Below are positions 14,655 through 21,669 of a stretch of 39,534 nucleotides of DNA, one piece after another. Positions within the stretch are counted from its first letter, which is position 1, and the number at the start of each line of letters is the position of its first letter. The notes under the pieces were generated by a model. That model did no database searches. It was not told where the DNA came from and saw only the letters and a list, made by a program, of their open reading frames with translations. Source of the DNA: Epilithonimonas tenax DSM 16811. Lineage in GTDB: Bacteria > Bacteroidota > Bacteroidia > Flavobacteriales > Weeksellaceae. The translations under genes were made by a program, and so were the position numbers. The stretch lies in assembly GCF_000428485.1 (NCBI RefSeq), contig NZ_AUAA01000030.1:1-39534 (forward strand). The letters are read 5' to 3'.

Positions 14655-15836
14655 ATGTCATACTACCCACTCACCAGCATACCCGATTATTACTCAATAG
14701 ATACCCTGTTAACCGAAGAACACAAGCTTATCCGTGATTCTGTGCGCAGCTGGGTCGAGAGTTTCGTCATGCCGAAAATCGATCAGGCAGCGCAAGATCA
14801 TACAGATATTCCGGGATTGATGAAGGAATTAGGCAATATTGGAGCTTTGGGACCTTATATTCCCGAGGAATATGGCGGACCTGGATTGGATCAGATCTCT
14901 TATGGTTTAATAATGCAGGAACTGGAAAGAGGCGATTCAGCAGTTCGTTCAGCGGCTTCTGTACAATCTTCATTAGTAATGTTCCCTATTTTTGAATATG
15001 GATCGGAAGAACAGAAACAGAAATATCTACCCAAGTTAGCATCCGGCGATTTGATCGGCTGTTTCGGTTTGACAGAGCCCAACCACGGTTCTGATCCTTC
15101 CTCAATGGAATCAAAATTCACAGATCAAGGGGACCATTATCTTCTGAATGGTGCTAAAATGTGGATCACCAACTCACCTATTGCAGACATCGCCGTCATC
15201 TGGGCAAAAGGCGAAGACGGAAAAGTACGTGGAATGATTCTGGAACGCGGGATGGAAGGCTTTACCACACCAACCACGCATAACAAATGGAGCCTGAGAG
15301 CTTCCAAAACCGGAGAACTGGTTTTCAATAATGTGAAAGTTCCGAAAGAAAACGTGCTTCCAAATATCGAAGGTTTGAAAGGACCTCTTTCCTGCCTTAA
15401 TTCTGCCAGATACGGGATTTCGTGGGGCGTTATTGGCGCAGCGATCGACTGTTACTGCACGGCGGTACAATATTCTAAGGAAAGAAAACAGTTTGGAAAA
15501 CCTATTGGTGGATTTCAGCTTCAGCAAAAAAAATTAGCAGAATTCCTGACAGAAATTACAAAATCGCAATTGCTTTGCCTACAACTTGGGATACTGAAAA
15601 ATGCGCATAAAGCTTCGCCAGCACAAATCTCTATGGCGAAAAGGAATAATGTCAAAATGGCCATCGATATTGCAAGAGAATCCCGACAGATGCTTGGCGG
15701 AATGGGCATTATGGGAGAATTTCCGATGATGCGTCACGCAGCCAATCTGGAATCTGTGATCACCTATGAAGGCACACACGACATCCATCTTCTGATTACG
15801 GGAATGGACATTACAGGCATCAATGCCTTTGGATAA
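14655..15836 (+). CDS. gcdH: acyl-CoA dehydrogenase, glutaryl-CoA dehydrogenase type
   Basis: A 393-residue flavin enzyme of the acyl-CoA dehydrogenase family, closest in pattern to glutaryl-CoA dehydrogenase, which oxidises and decarboxylates glutaryl-CoA to crotonyl-CoA in lysine and tryptophan breakdown. Features: N-terminal helical domain; FGLTEPNHGSDPSSM (from about residue 137) in the middle beta-domain near FAD; KMWITNSPIADIAVIWAK; ERKQFGKPIGGFQLQQKKLAE; and YEGTHDIH with catalytic Glu372. Length is normal without a transit peptide. No other lysine-degradation gene is adjacent. A terminator follows at 15867. The substrate is inferred from the NHGSDP/EGTHDIH pattern; another short-chain acyl-CoA cannot be excluded. 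Confidence 0.9.
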   Translation: MSYYPLTSIPDYYSIDTLLTEEHKLIRDSVRSWVESFVMPKIDQAAQDHTDIPGLMKELGNIGALGPYIPEEYGGPGLDQISYGLIMQELERGDSAVRSAASVQSSLVMFPIFEYGSEEQKQKYLPKLASGDLIGCFGLTEPNHGSDPSSMESKFTDQGDHYLLNGAKMWITNSPIADIAVIWAKGEDGKVRGMILERGMEGFTTPTTHNKWSLRASKTGELVFNNVKVPKENVLPNIEGLKGPLSCLNSARYGISWGVIGAAIDCYCTAVQYSKERKQFGKPIGGFQLQQKKLAEFLTEITKSQLLCLQLGILKNAHKASPAQISMAKRNNVKMAIDIARESRQMLGGMGIMGEFPMMRHAANLESVITYEGTHDIHLLITGMDITGINAFG

Positions 15837-15866
15837 GACCAAATCAATCTTATATATTTTTAACAG

Positions 15867-15896
15867 AAACTCACGGAATATTTTCGTGGGTTTTTT
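15867..15896 (+). terminator. terminator of gcdH
   Basis: AAACTCACG (15867-15875) pairs with CGTGGGTTT (15885-15893, one wobble), followed by T. Confidence 0.75.
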
Positions 15897-15920
15897 CGTT
15901 TCTTATGTATAAATATTACA

Positions 15921-16490
15921 ATGAGAAAATACGTTTTCCTGTTTCTTTTAATTTCTGTTTTTAATTTCGGACAGAATTTTCCTTTGAAACTTTCAAATGC
16001 CGCGATAGAATTGACAAAAGATAAAGTGGTTTATGATCCCGCTTATTTCGTTTTGAAATATCCCAACGGTGATGTTCCAGCTGGCAAAGGCGTTTGCACA
16101 GATGTCGTGATCCGCGCATACCGCAAATTGGGCATTGATCTACAAAAAGAAGTTCACGAAGATATGGTGAAGAATTTCTCAAAATATCCAAAAAAATGGA
16201 GCCTGAAAAGACCAGATTCTAACATAGACCACCGCAGAGTTCCTAATTTGCAGGTATTTTTTGCTAAATTTGGCAAAGTCAAACCAATGTCTCAGGACCC
16301 GAAAGATTACGTTCCGGGCGACATCGTGACCTGGGATCTTCCCAGAAACCTGACGCACATCGGGATTGTGGTCAACAGAAAATCGCCGGACGGCAAACGT
16401 TTTATGATCGTCCATAACATTGGCGCCGGACAGGTTTTGCAGGACTGTCTTTTCGACTGGACGATTACGGGACATTATTCTTATCAATGA
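15921..16490 (+). CDS. DUF1287 family exported protein
   Basis: A 189-residue exported protein with a signal peptide (MRKYVFLFLLISVFNFGQ). The mature part is a DUF1287 domain: VPAGKGVCTDVVIRAYRKLG with a conserved Cys near residue 59, DHRRVPNLQVFF, a VPGDIVTWDL segment, LTHIGIVV and VHNIGAGQ. The Cys/His/His arrangement is like NlpC/P60 cell-wall peptidases, so a periplasmic amidase or peptidase role is likely but untested. It lies directly before a peptidoglycan amidase gene on the same strand, which suggests work on the cell wall. Intergenic distance to that gene is 64 nt, so co-transcription is possible. Confidence 0.88.
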   Translation: MRKYVFLFLLISVFNFGQNFPLKLSNAAIELTKDKVVYDPAYFVLKYPNGDVPAGKGVCTDVVIRAYRKLGIDLQKEVHEDMVKNFSKYPKKWSLKRPDSNIDHRRVPNLQVFFAKFGKVKPMSQDPKDYVPGDIVTWDLPRNLTHIGIVVNRKSPDGKRFMIVHNIGAGQVLQDCLFDWTITGHYSYQ

Positions 16491-16554
16491 TAATAAATGA
16501 ATGGTAATTGATAAATTAAAAAAAAAATGGTGACTTTTGTGATTTATAATCTTT

Positions 16555-17205
16555 ATGACTAGACTATTTCAAATATTATTTCTGAGTTTTTGCTTTCTAT
16601 TGCAAGCTCAGAATATAAAGATCATCCAGAAACCGATTGATTATTCTAAGGAAAAAACCAGGCTGAGTCTGGATTACCTGAAAGAACATCACGGACTGGA
16701 TCAGAAAACCCCGAAGATCACACCTAAAATTATCGTACTGCATTACACAGCCGGTGGAACGATAGATTCTAACTTCAGATATTTCAATAATCTGTATCTT
16801 GAAAATCAACGTGCAACTTTGAAAAACCAAAGTCCTCTGAATGTTTCGTCGCATTTTCTCATAGACAGAGACGGTACAATCTATCAGTTGGTAGATCCTG
16901 AAATGTTCGCCAGACATACCATTGGACTGAATTATTGCGCCATTGGTGTAGAAAATATTGGTAGTAAAGCACAGCCTTTGACGGATAAACAAGTTGAAGC
17001 CAACGCAGAACTGGTTAGATATTTAAGCAAAAAATATCCCATTGAATATCTCATCGGACATTCGGAATATGGGGTTTTCCGGAATTCTAAAATATGGAAA
17101 GAGACCAATCCAAAATATTTCACTGGAAAAGCCGATCCAGGCGATGATTTTATGAAAAAAGTAAGAGGAAAACTAAGCGATCTGAAATTGAAAAGTCAGC
17201 CGTAA
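16555..17205 (+). CDS. N-acetylmuramoyl-L-alanine amidase (Amidase_2)
   Basis: A 216-residue exported zinc amidase with a signal peptide (residues 1-18, ending LLQAQ). The Amidase_2 (AmpD/AmiD/PGRP) domain fills the rest. Zinc ligands are predicted as His63 (VLHYTAGG), His169 (LIGHSEYG) and Asp194 (KADPGDDF), the H-H-D set of AmpD-type enzymes; SSHFLIDRDGTIYQLV and the nearby ARHTIG (His121) and Glu134 (GVENIG) are typical. It cuts the bond between N-acetylmuramic acid and L-alanine. The GHS to DPG distance (25 residues) is longer than the 10 in AmpD, as in AmiD-like and Bacteroidota forms. It follows the DUF1287 gene. Confidence 0.9.
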   Translation: MTRLFQILFLSFCFLLQAQNIKIIQKPIDYSKEKTRLSLDYLKEHHGLDQKTPKITPKIIVLHYTAGGTIDSNFRYFNNLYLENQRATLKNQSPLNVSSHFLIDRDGTIYQLVDPEMFARHTIGLNYCAIGVENIGSKAQPLTDKQVEANAELVRYLSKKYPIEYLIGHSEYGVFRNSKIWKETNPKYFTGKADPGDDFMKKVRGKLSDLKLKSQP

Positions 17206-17294
17206 TCCATTTTTTTTGTTTTCTCACAGATTTTGCAAATCTATTTCTATCTGCTGAATCAATAAAATCTGGCAGATACTATTATTACAAAATA

Positions 17295-17369
17295 CTTCTA
17301 CTCCGCACGGTATGACAAATTAAATACTGAATGTAACATTTAACTCTGTCAGGATGAGCGGAGTCGAAG
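17295..17369. repeat. imperfect inverted repeat element
   Basis: Left arm 17295-17317 and right arm 17347-17369 are 23-nt imperfect complements (17 of 23 positions by hand count), each containing a CTTC-ACTCCGC / GCGGAGT-GAAG core, separated by 29 nt. The right arm resembles the GAGCGGAGTCGAAG motif I recall in many Bacteroidota intergenic regions. It lies between the amidase (+) and the AddB-like gene (-), which converge here, and could also act as a terminator region. Confidence 0.55.
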
Positions 17370-17379
17370 CCTTTTAAAC

Positions 17380-20073
17380 CTACCAACTCACTTTCTCTTT
17401 TTCCTCAAACGGAACATCAGGATTCAGGATTTCGCCAATCAGGTTCCTGATAGAATCTTCTACTTCAGAATCCTCAATATCTATGAAATTCAGGTTTTGA
17501 GGACCATTATTCACTTCTGCAAAAGACCAGATGGCGGTTTCTACATTTTCCGGTTTTATGTTCAAAGAATTGGTGATGCAGAATTTATAGATCGAAAGTT
17601 GCAAAGCCTGTTTGTAGTCATCCCTGAAAAACAATTCCGGCAACTTCTCATCCTTATTTTTCCCAAGATTGATGGCAAGATTCTTCGGTTTCGCAGTTTT
17701 GTAATCTATGACGCGGGTAATGCCGTCCAGCTTATCAATTCTATCAATGAAACCGTAGAAACTGATTTGGTCTGTCCGGTTTTCATCCAGATAAAAATCA
17801 CAATTGATCTCTCTTTCCAGGTCTATGATTTCCAAAGCAGATCCGTTTCTCACCAGTTCCAGATCATATTCTACAATATTTCTCACGACCCTTTTTGCAA
17901 TTTCTTTGTGGATAAAATTCATACCGCGTTCGTAGAATTCGGCTTGGTGTTTCAGTTTCTCAATAGCATCTTCTATTGAGGCATCCACTTTTAAAATCAG
18001 ATCTTCTAAATCATTAACTGACAGAATCTTACCCTTGACAGGTTCATGCAAAAACTGAAGTGCATAATGAACCAGATTCCCGTAATTCCTTTGAGAAAGC
18101 TCTTCTTCTATTTCGTTGGTTTCTCTGGTTTTCAGGATCTGATTGAGATAAAAATCAATGGGATTGTAAAGATAAGTCACAAGATGAGAAGCAGAAACAC
18201 GTTTTTTCCACTCTGTCAAGAGTTGCATAACGGCTTCATTTTTATCAATCTTCATCAATTCCTGAGAAATAGGTTCAGACGTATTTTCTATAATGATATG
18301 CTCTATCTTATGCGGACTTTCCATCTCCAGTTGCGTGATGAACCGGCTCTTTTCACCTGTGTTTACACCAGAACTCAGGGCGTTGAAAAGCAAATGAACA
18401 TTCTCCGAATCCTGAATCAGACGGTAAAAATGATAGGCATAGATACTGTCATTTTCCAGAAAAGTATTGAGTCCGAAATTCTTACGGACATCAAACGGAA
18501 TGTAAGTATTCTGCGTATTCCCAAGCGGAAGTTTCCCCTCATTCACGGACAATAGAATGATATTTTTAAAATTAAGAAGACGCGTTTCCAAAAGTCCCAT
18601 AATCTGAAATCCAGCTAATGGTTCTCCCACAAAATCAATACTTTCTGTATTGACCAATTGATTGATGAGCACTTCCAGAGTTTCGATTTTAATTTCGATT
18701 TTATAAGGCAGCAATTGGTTTTTGATCACTTTAAAAACCTTTTCAAAATGGGCAATATTCTCATACTGAATATCATCCAGCTCTTTGAATTTCAGCTCAT
18801 AACAGAATTTGATCAACAGATCTAAAAAGCCTTGCGTAGATTCCGGTTTCTGAAGCAGCTGAAAATAGCTCAGATTTCCCAGTAGTTCTGCCAGCAGATT
18901 TTTTGAAATATAAACAATGTTCCGCTCCTCAATTTTCGAGATGAATTCCTGGATAATTGCGCTGTCTATCTCGTCATTCGGTAGTTCTTCCAAAATTGGT
19001 AAAACGTCTGCATAATAATAGCTGGATGATTTTTTTTCCTGTTGTTTCTGCAGATAAAACAGTTTTTTGATCGCGTTGCTGAACGACAGATTTTTCAATG
19101 GAAAACCCATCGTGATATTCACGCTTTCTACAGAAGTCAGGCTATCCAAAACGGCTGGCAGAAGATTCTCATCCAACAAGACCAAAGCCGTTTCTGACAA
19201 TTCTTCTTTTGGGATTTTTTTCAGAAGTTCCGGTAAAACCTTGGCCTGAACAATGTTCCCGGAAACCTCATAGGTTTTGATATTTTTAGGTTGAGAGAAC
19301 TGATTATCGATCCATTTAAAATTTCTGTACAGATCAAATTCTTTCCATTTTATGGTTTCTCGCAGGAACTTTCCGGATTCTTGTCTGGCATCATCAATAT
19401 AGTACTGATCTGCCTGGAAATAGGTTTCTGCCTTGTTCCATTGCAGCAAAAGCCGCACGAGCTTTTCCTCGACTCTGGATAATGCGTTGAAACCGCAGAA
19501 AATATAATAATTCTGGCTTGTTTTGGCAAAATTTTCTAACCTGGAAAAAGCTTCCTGATAGATCATTCCGGAAGTTGCGAGATTTTCTTTCCTCAGATCT
19601 GATTTCAGAAGTGGCAGAAACTCATTCATTTTCCGCCAGAAATTCAGGTTTCTTTTTCTTGGATTATCTTCTTCTCCCAGATCTTCTCCCCAGTTTTTGA
19701 TGCGTTCCTCGTCCAGCATCCATTCCAGGATCTTTTGATCCTTTTCTGAAAACTTCATCATATCGTCCCAATCTTTTTGGAGCGTTGGGAACCATTTCAG
19801 GAAGCCGGAGAAATCTTCTGAAGAATCTACTTTCTGATAGGTCCTGTAACCGAAAAGCCAAAGGGCAATACCTTTGATCTCCAGATTTTCTGAAAGTTCT
19901 GCGATGAGTTCATCTATCGTGACAAAGTTAGGAAGAAGCCCTTCATACTTCTTTTCCTGAAGGATCCTTTTGATGAAAACCATTGGTCTTTTCCCGGGTA
20001 AGACGACGTCTAATCCTGAAAGATCTTTGTGATTTTCTAATAATTCTGAGATGATCCTGTGGAGAAACTGCAT
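17380..20073 (-). CDS. AddB-like PD-(D/E)XK nuclease family protein
   Basis: An 897-residue protein of the AddB/RexB-like class. The N-terminal two-thirds resemble an inactivated UvrD-type helicase (GLDVVLPGKRPMVFIKRIL at residues 19-37; no intact Walker A GKT). The C-terminal part is a PD-(D/E)XK (PDDEXK_1) nuclease: SYxxPFD-like region VTYLYNPIDFYLNQIL, then GFIDRIDKLDGITRVIDYKTAKPKN with the catalytic Asp and DYK. Such proteins pair with a helicase (AddA) to resect double-strand breaks. AddA is not adjacent here. The ATG at 20071-20073 matches the family N-terminus, but a terminator-like hairpin runs right up to it. Confidence 0.85.
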   Translation of the reverse strand: MQFLHRIISELLENHKDLSGLDVVLPGKRPMVFIKRILQEKKYEGLLPNFVTIDELIAELSENLEIKGIALWLFGYRTYQKVDSSEDFSGFLKWFPTLQKDWDDMMKFSEKDQKILEWMLDEERIKNWGEDLGEEDNPRKRNLNFWRKMNEFLPLLKSDLRKENLATSGMIYQEAFSRLENFAKTSQNYYIFCGFNALSRVEEKLVRLLLQWNKAETYFQADQYYIDDARQESGKFLRETIKWKEFDLYRNFKWIDNQFSQPKNIKTYEVSGNIVQAKVLPELLKKIPKEELSETALVLLDENLLPAVLDSLTSVESVNITMGFPLKNLSFSNAIKKLFYLQKQQEKKSSSYYYADVLPILEELPNDEIDSAIIQEFISKIEERNIVYISKNLLAELLGNLSYFQLLQKPESTQGFLDLLIKFCYELKFKELDDIQYENIAHFEKVFKVIKNQLLPYKIEIKIETLEVLINQLVNTESIDFVGEPLAGFQIMGLLETRLLNFKNIILLSVNEGKLPLGNTQNTYIPFDVRKNFGLNTFLENDSIYAYHFYRLIQDSENVHLLFNALSSGVNTGEKSRFITQLEMESPHKIEHIIIENTSEPISQELMKIDKNEAVMQLLTEWKKRVSASHLVTYLYNPIDFYLNQILKTRETNEIEEELSQRNYGNLVHYALQFLHEPVKGKILSVNDLEDLILKVDASIEDAIEKLKHQAEFYERGMNFIHKEIAKRVVRNIVEYDLELVRNGSALEIIDLEREINCDFYLDENRTDQISFYGFIDRIDKLDGITRVIDYKTAKPKNLAINLGKNKDEKLPELFFRDDYKQALQLSIYKFCITNSLNIKPENVETAIWSFAEVNNGPQNLNFIDIEDSEVEDSIRNLIGEILNPDVPFEEKEKVSW

Positions 20074-20100
20074 AAAAAAAGCCTTTTGTAGTAAAGGCTC
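20074..20100 (-). terminator. terminator-like hairpin abutting the AddB-like start codon
   Basis: On the minus strand AGCCTTT (20099-20093) pairs with AAAGGCT (20086-20080) around a short loop, followed by a run of seven T (20080-20074) that touches the ATG at 20073. It has the form of a rho-independent terminator, in the 5' leader of the gene. Upstream minus-strand transcripts (the lipoprotein unit, 20511 on) would meet it about 410 nt after that gene. Confidence 0.65.
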
Positions 20101-20126
20101 AATTTAATTATTTTTAGCTGACATTT

Positions 20127-20134
20127 CAAATTTA
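20127..20134 (-). promoter_or_regulatory. -7 box (TAAATTTG) upstream of the AddB-like gene
   Basis: A TAnnTTTG match on the minus strand. It would start a transcript near 20121 with a leader of about 47 nt made mostly of the hairpin at 20074-20100. No -33 TTG seen. Confidence 0.35.
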
Positions 20135-20329
20135 TTTGATATTTGCGCTGAATTTTAACGCAAGGTTCTCAAGGATTTCCTGGAACATATTGAAACCATT
20201 TTTCAGGTTTGTAAATGTGCTGACGCTCAGCAAAGAAGTAAAGAATAATTACCCCACGCAGATTTTATCAATTTTGCAGATTTAGCACGCAACGTTGACA
20301 TCGACTTTGTTAAAGCATTTCATTTAGAT

Positions 20330-20340
20330 TTCCTACGGAA
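20330..20340 (-). repeat. degenerate REP core (TTCCGTAGGAA)
   Basis: The minus strand reads CATTCCGTAGGAAATC, an exact copy of the 11-nt core of the RAYT-linked hairpins but with a damaged right stem arm. A single solitary copy 14 kb from the RAYT. Confidence 0.45.
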
Positions 20341-20390
20341 TGACAAAATGGTATTTTTATCTGTCTTGCTGATCTGATGACAAATCCCAT

Positions 20391-20493
20391 AGCCCCGATT
20401 GCAGTGGAAATCCTTTTTTGCGTTTACCTAGAGTTCTATTTAAATGGAAATCGTCTGCAAAAAAGATTGCAACGGAAAGCGGGATTAAGCTCC
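20391..20493. repeat. GC-armed, A/T-core hairpin element (copy 2)
   Basis: CTTTTTTGC (20413-20421) and GCAAAAAAG (20457-20465) form a perfect 9-bp stem. Outside it, GATTGCAGTGGAAA (20397-20410) and GATTGCAACGGAAA (20465-20478) are direct repeats (12 of 14). The arms AGCCCCG and GCGGGATTAAGCTCC match the general build of the 3281-3360 element. It lies just 3' of the minus-strand lipoprotein gene and may serve as its terminator. Confidence 0.5.
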
Positions 20494-20510
20494 TTATAAT
20501 GACATCAATC

Positions 20511-20930
20511 CTACTCCACAACCACTTTTTTCTCAAGGAAAGTACTGGTTCCTGCTGCATCCTTACCTGTAAAGAATTTGAAGGTGTAAGTTCCTGTTTT
20601 CACAGGTTTGAAATTGATCCGGCTGCCATCTACATAACTGCCATCCCCACAGACATCATTGGTCTTGAAAGCAAAATTGACAACGGTTCTTACAGAATCA
20701 TTGGTATAATTATAATCATAGCTGTAGATGCCTTCGCACGTTTTTGTAAATGTGGAATATACTTTCAGCTCCTGTGTTACGCCCAAAGCCATCGTATCCA
20801 TCGGGATTTTTACACTGTCTATCTTCTGAGCGTAAACGTCTGTGATCTGCTGAAAATCGTCATTGTCTTTGCAGGATGTTGCCGCAAGAGAGCATAATGA
20901 AACTACTGATAAAATAAATACTTTCTTCAT
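20511..20930 (-). CDS. small lipoprotein, function unknown
   Basis: A 139-residue lipoprotein with a clear SPase II signal: MKKVFILSVVSLCSLAATSC, lipidated Cys20, followed by KDNDDF, which resembles the acidic/charged Bacteroidota surface-export signal. The mature part looks like a small beta-sandwich (VGDGSYV, INFKPVKTGTYTFKFFTG, EKKVVVE at the end), of the kind often annotated as a hypothetical lipoprotein. I do not recognise a family. Start chosen at 20930, not at 20936, because the signal begins at MKK. The start is only 14 nt after the rsmG stop, so it is probably the second gene of an rsmG operon; the pairing has no obvious functional meaning. Confidence 0.72.
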   Translation of the reverse strand: MKKVFILSVVSLCSLAATSCKDNDDFQQITDVYAQKIDSVKIPMDTMALGVTQELKVYSTFTKTCEGIYSYDYNYTNDSVRTVVNFAFKTNDVCGDGSYVDGSRINFKPVKTGTYTFKFFTGKDAAGTSTFLEKKVVVE

Positions 20931-20944
20931 AATCATTTCTTTAT

Positions 20945-21580
20945 TTAGTTGTTAAAATTACCTTTTGATAGATATACGACTTTTTTGGTATCAAAGAATT
21001 CTTCTTCGAAATAATTTTTCAGCTGGAAGATCTCGCATCGTAGTCCGGCCAGTTCCTCGCCCAGATCACCGCCTTTTAGATAAAGTACACCATTGTGCTT
21101 AGGATTGAACTGTTCTTTCTCGAATTTTCCTCGCAACCACGTGAGGAAAACGGGCATCTGTGTCACTGCGCGGCTTATGACAAAATGGAATTTCTCTTTC
21201 AGCTGTTCTGCCCGCATATGATGTGCTGTGACATTCTGTAAACCGAGGCTTTCTGCAACGCCTTTTACCACGGTTATTTTTTTTCCGATGCTGTCTACTA
21301 ATGTGAACTGGGCATTAGGGAAAAGTATGGCTAACGGAATCCCTGGAAAACCGCCGCCAGTTCCGATGTCCAGGACTTTTGTATGGTCTGCAAATGCCAT
21401 AATTTTCGCAATCCCAAGGGAGTGCAGGATATGTTTTTCATAGAGACTTTCTGTATCTTTTCTGGAAATGACGTTGATCTTCTCATTCCACTCTATGTAC
21501 AGGGTTTCCAGCGCTGCGAACTGATCTTTCTGCTCTGTGGTGATATCGGGGAAATATTTTAAAATTAATTCTAAAGACAT
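20945..21580 (-). CDS. rsmG: 16S rRNA (guanine(527)-N7)-methyltransferase RsmG
   Basis: A 211-residue SAM-dependent methyltransferase (GidB/RsmG) that makes m7G527 in the 530 loop of 16S rRNA; loss gives low-level streptomycin resistance in other bacteria. Visible features: EWNEKINVISRKD at residues 30-42, HILHSLGIAK, the SAM site VLDIGTGGGFPGIPLA near residue 70, LVDSIGKKI, and FVISRAVTQM near residue 130. The length is normal. In this window it is followed by a lipoprotein gene with a 14-nt gap. It is not beside parA/gidA as in many other genomes. No unusual residues were noticed. Confidence 0.95.
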   Translation of the reverse strand: MSLELILKYFPDITTEQKDQFAALETLYIEWNEKINVISRKDTESLYEKHILHSLGIAKIMAFADHTKVLDIGTGGGFPGIPLAILFPNAQFTLVDSIGKKITVVKGVAESLGLQNVTAHHMRAEQLKEKFHFVISRAVTQMPVFLTWLRGKFEKEQFNPKHNGVLYLKGGDLGEELAGLRCEIFQLKNYFEEEFFDTKKVVYLSKGNFNN

Positions 21581-21613
21581 AGCACGAAATTATGAATTTT
21601 AATAGTAAATCAA

Positions 21614-21646
21614 CAAAAAAACCATCAAAAAAATTCTGATGGTTTT
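21614..21646 (-). terminator. terminator of the T9SS protein gene
   Basis: On the minus strand AAAACCATCA (21646-21637) pairs with TGATGGTTTT (21626-21617), followed by further T. It is about 24 nt after the stop of the large gene and 34 nt before the rsmG start, so it separates the two units. Confidence 0.85.
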
Positions 21647-21669
21647 CAAATTTTTAAAGTTTCAATGTG

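Larger units (their letters stand above)
20101..20510. other. gene-free stretch between AddB-like gene and lipoprotein
   Basis: Apart from the features listed separately (a -7 box at 20127, a REP-like core at 20330, a GC-armed element at 20391), it holds a 21-nt segment at 20259-20279 (CAGATTTTATCAATTTTGCAG) similar to an inverted copy at 17251-17271, and AACGCAAGGTTCTCAAGGATTT-like wording at 20157, both of which look like fragments of genome-wide repeats. No convincing reading frame was seen. Confidence 0.6.

Noticed and set aside
14458-14700. An 80-codon reading frame through the foldback array into the start of gcdH
   Set aside because: Its only start is a TTG, its repeat content follows from the DNA repeats, and it overlaps the conserved gcdH N-terminus in another frame. 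Kept only as a finding about the 14-codon period.
20357-20560. A 67-codon minus-strand frame over the GC-armed element
   Set aside because: It overlaps the lipoprotein gene end and the repeat, and has no recognisable protein pattern.
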